From NCBI GenBank assembly GCA_021785095.1, contig JAJYGM010000234.1, positions 1 to 12,944 of the forward strand: a stretch of DNA of 12,944 nt, written 5' to 3'. This DNA comes from Actinomycetes bacterium (lineage in GTDB: Bacteria; Actinomycetota; Acidimicrobiia; Acidimicrobiales; Bog-793). The notes beneath the pieces are model-generated. The model was not told where the DNA came from and ran no database searches. It saw only the letters and a program-made list of their open reading frames with translations. Position numbers and translations under genes: made by a program. Of the stretch, positions 12,862 to 12,944 are shown piece by piece (the stretch's first letter is position 1; each line of letters opens with the position of its first letter).

Positions 12862-12935
12862 GCCCCCGTGGCTGAGTGGACTTAGGCAACGGACTTCTAA
12901 TCCGTTTCACGCAGGTTCGAGTCCTGCCGGGGGCG
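12862..12935 (+). tRNA. tRNA-Arg (anticodon TCT)
   Basis: The acceptor stem is GCCCCCG (12862-12868) with CGGGGGC (12928-12934). The anticodon stem ACGGA/TCCGT encloses the loop CTTCTAA, placing TCT at 12896-12898, which reads AGA. The T arm is GCAGG/CCTGC with loop TTCGAGT, and G73 is at 12935. CCA is not encoded. AGA is a rare codon in such GC-rich genomes. Confidence 0.95.
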
Positions 12936-12944
12936 CCGACCCTG

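Noticed and set aside
12434..12910. 158-codon minus-strand frame between and across the tRNAs
   Set aside because: It overlaps both tRNA genes, is low in information and has no family resemblance.
12362..12944. tRNA genes as an integration site of a mobile element
   Set aside because: No integrase, no repeat of the tRNA 3' ends and no mobile-element gene is visible nearby.

Overview
The window is high-GC DNA with strongly GC-ending codons, frequent GTG starts and long antisense open frames. Together with the gene families present, this suggests an actinobacterium; an Acidimicrobiia-like relative is possible but cannot be shown from this sequence. I see no insertion sequence, prophage, CRISPR array or rRNA.

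Positions 215-7932, minus strand, hold one compact gene string. Its order of transcription is: a Tat-signal substrate-binding protein, the two ATPases (LivG- and LivF-like) and two permeases (LivH- and LivM-like) of a branched-chain/aromatic-type ABC importer, then 4-hydroxybenzoate 3-monooxygenase (pobA), then a PLP-dependent aromatic-amino-acid decarboxylase. Several junctions are 4-base GTGA overlaps or gaps under 25 bases. A TTGACA-type promoter with three GACCAGGG repeats just upstream lies before the binding protein. A second TTGACAAC-type promoter lies between livM and pobA. The simplest reading is an uptake-plus-catabolism operon for an aromatic compound, with PobA making protocatechuate. 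The pca ring-cleavage genes are not in the window.

Positions 8326-9035, plus strand, hold a divergent pair: a SnoaL/NTF2-like small protein and a three-helix membrane protein. Facing it, on the minus strand at 9169-10473, is a membrane-anchored protein with six beta-propeller-type repeats.

Positions 10775-12180, minus strand, hold a two-gene unit: an unrecognised 74-residue protein whose stop overlaps the GTG start of a radical SAM protein with a C-terminal auxiliary iron-sulfur cluster. This coupled small-protein/radical-SAM pair is the part of the window most likely to hide something undescribed. The right edge carries tRNA-His(GTG) on the minus strand and tRNA-Arg(TCT) on the plus strand. 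The left edge may carry the tail of another plus-strand gene, ending in a 14-base tandem repeat.
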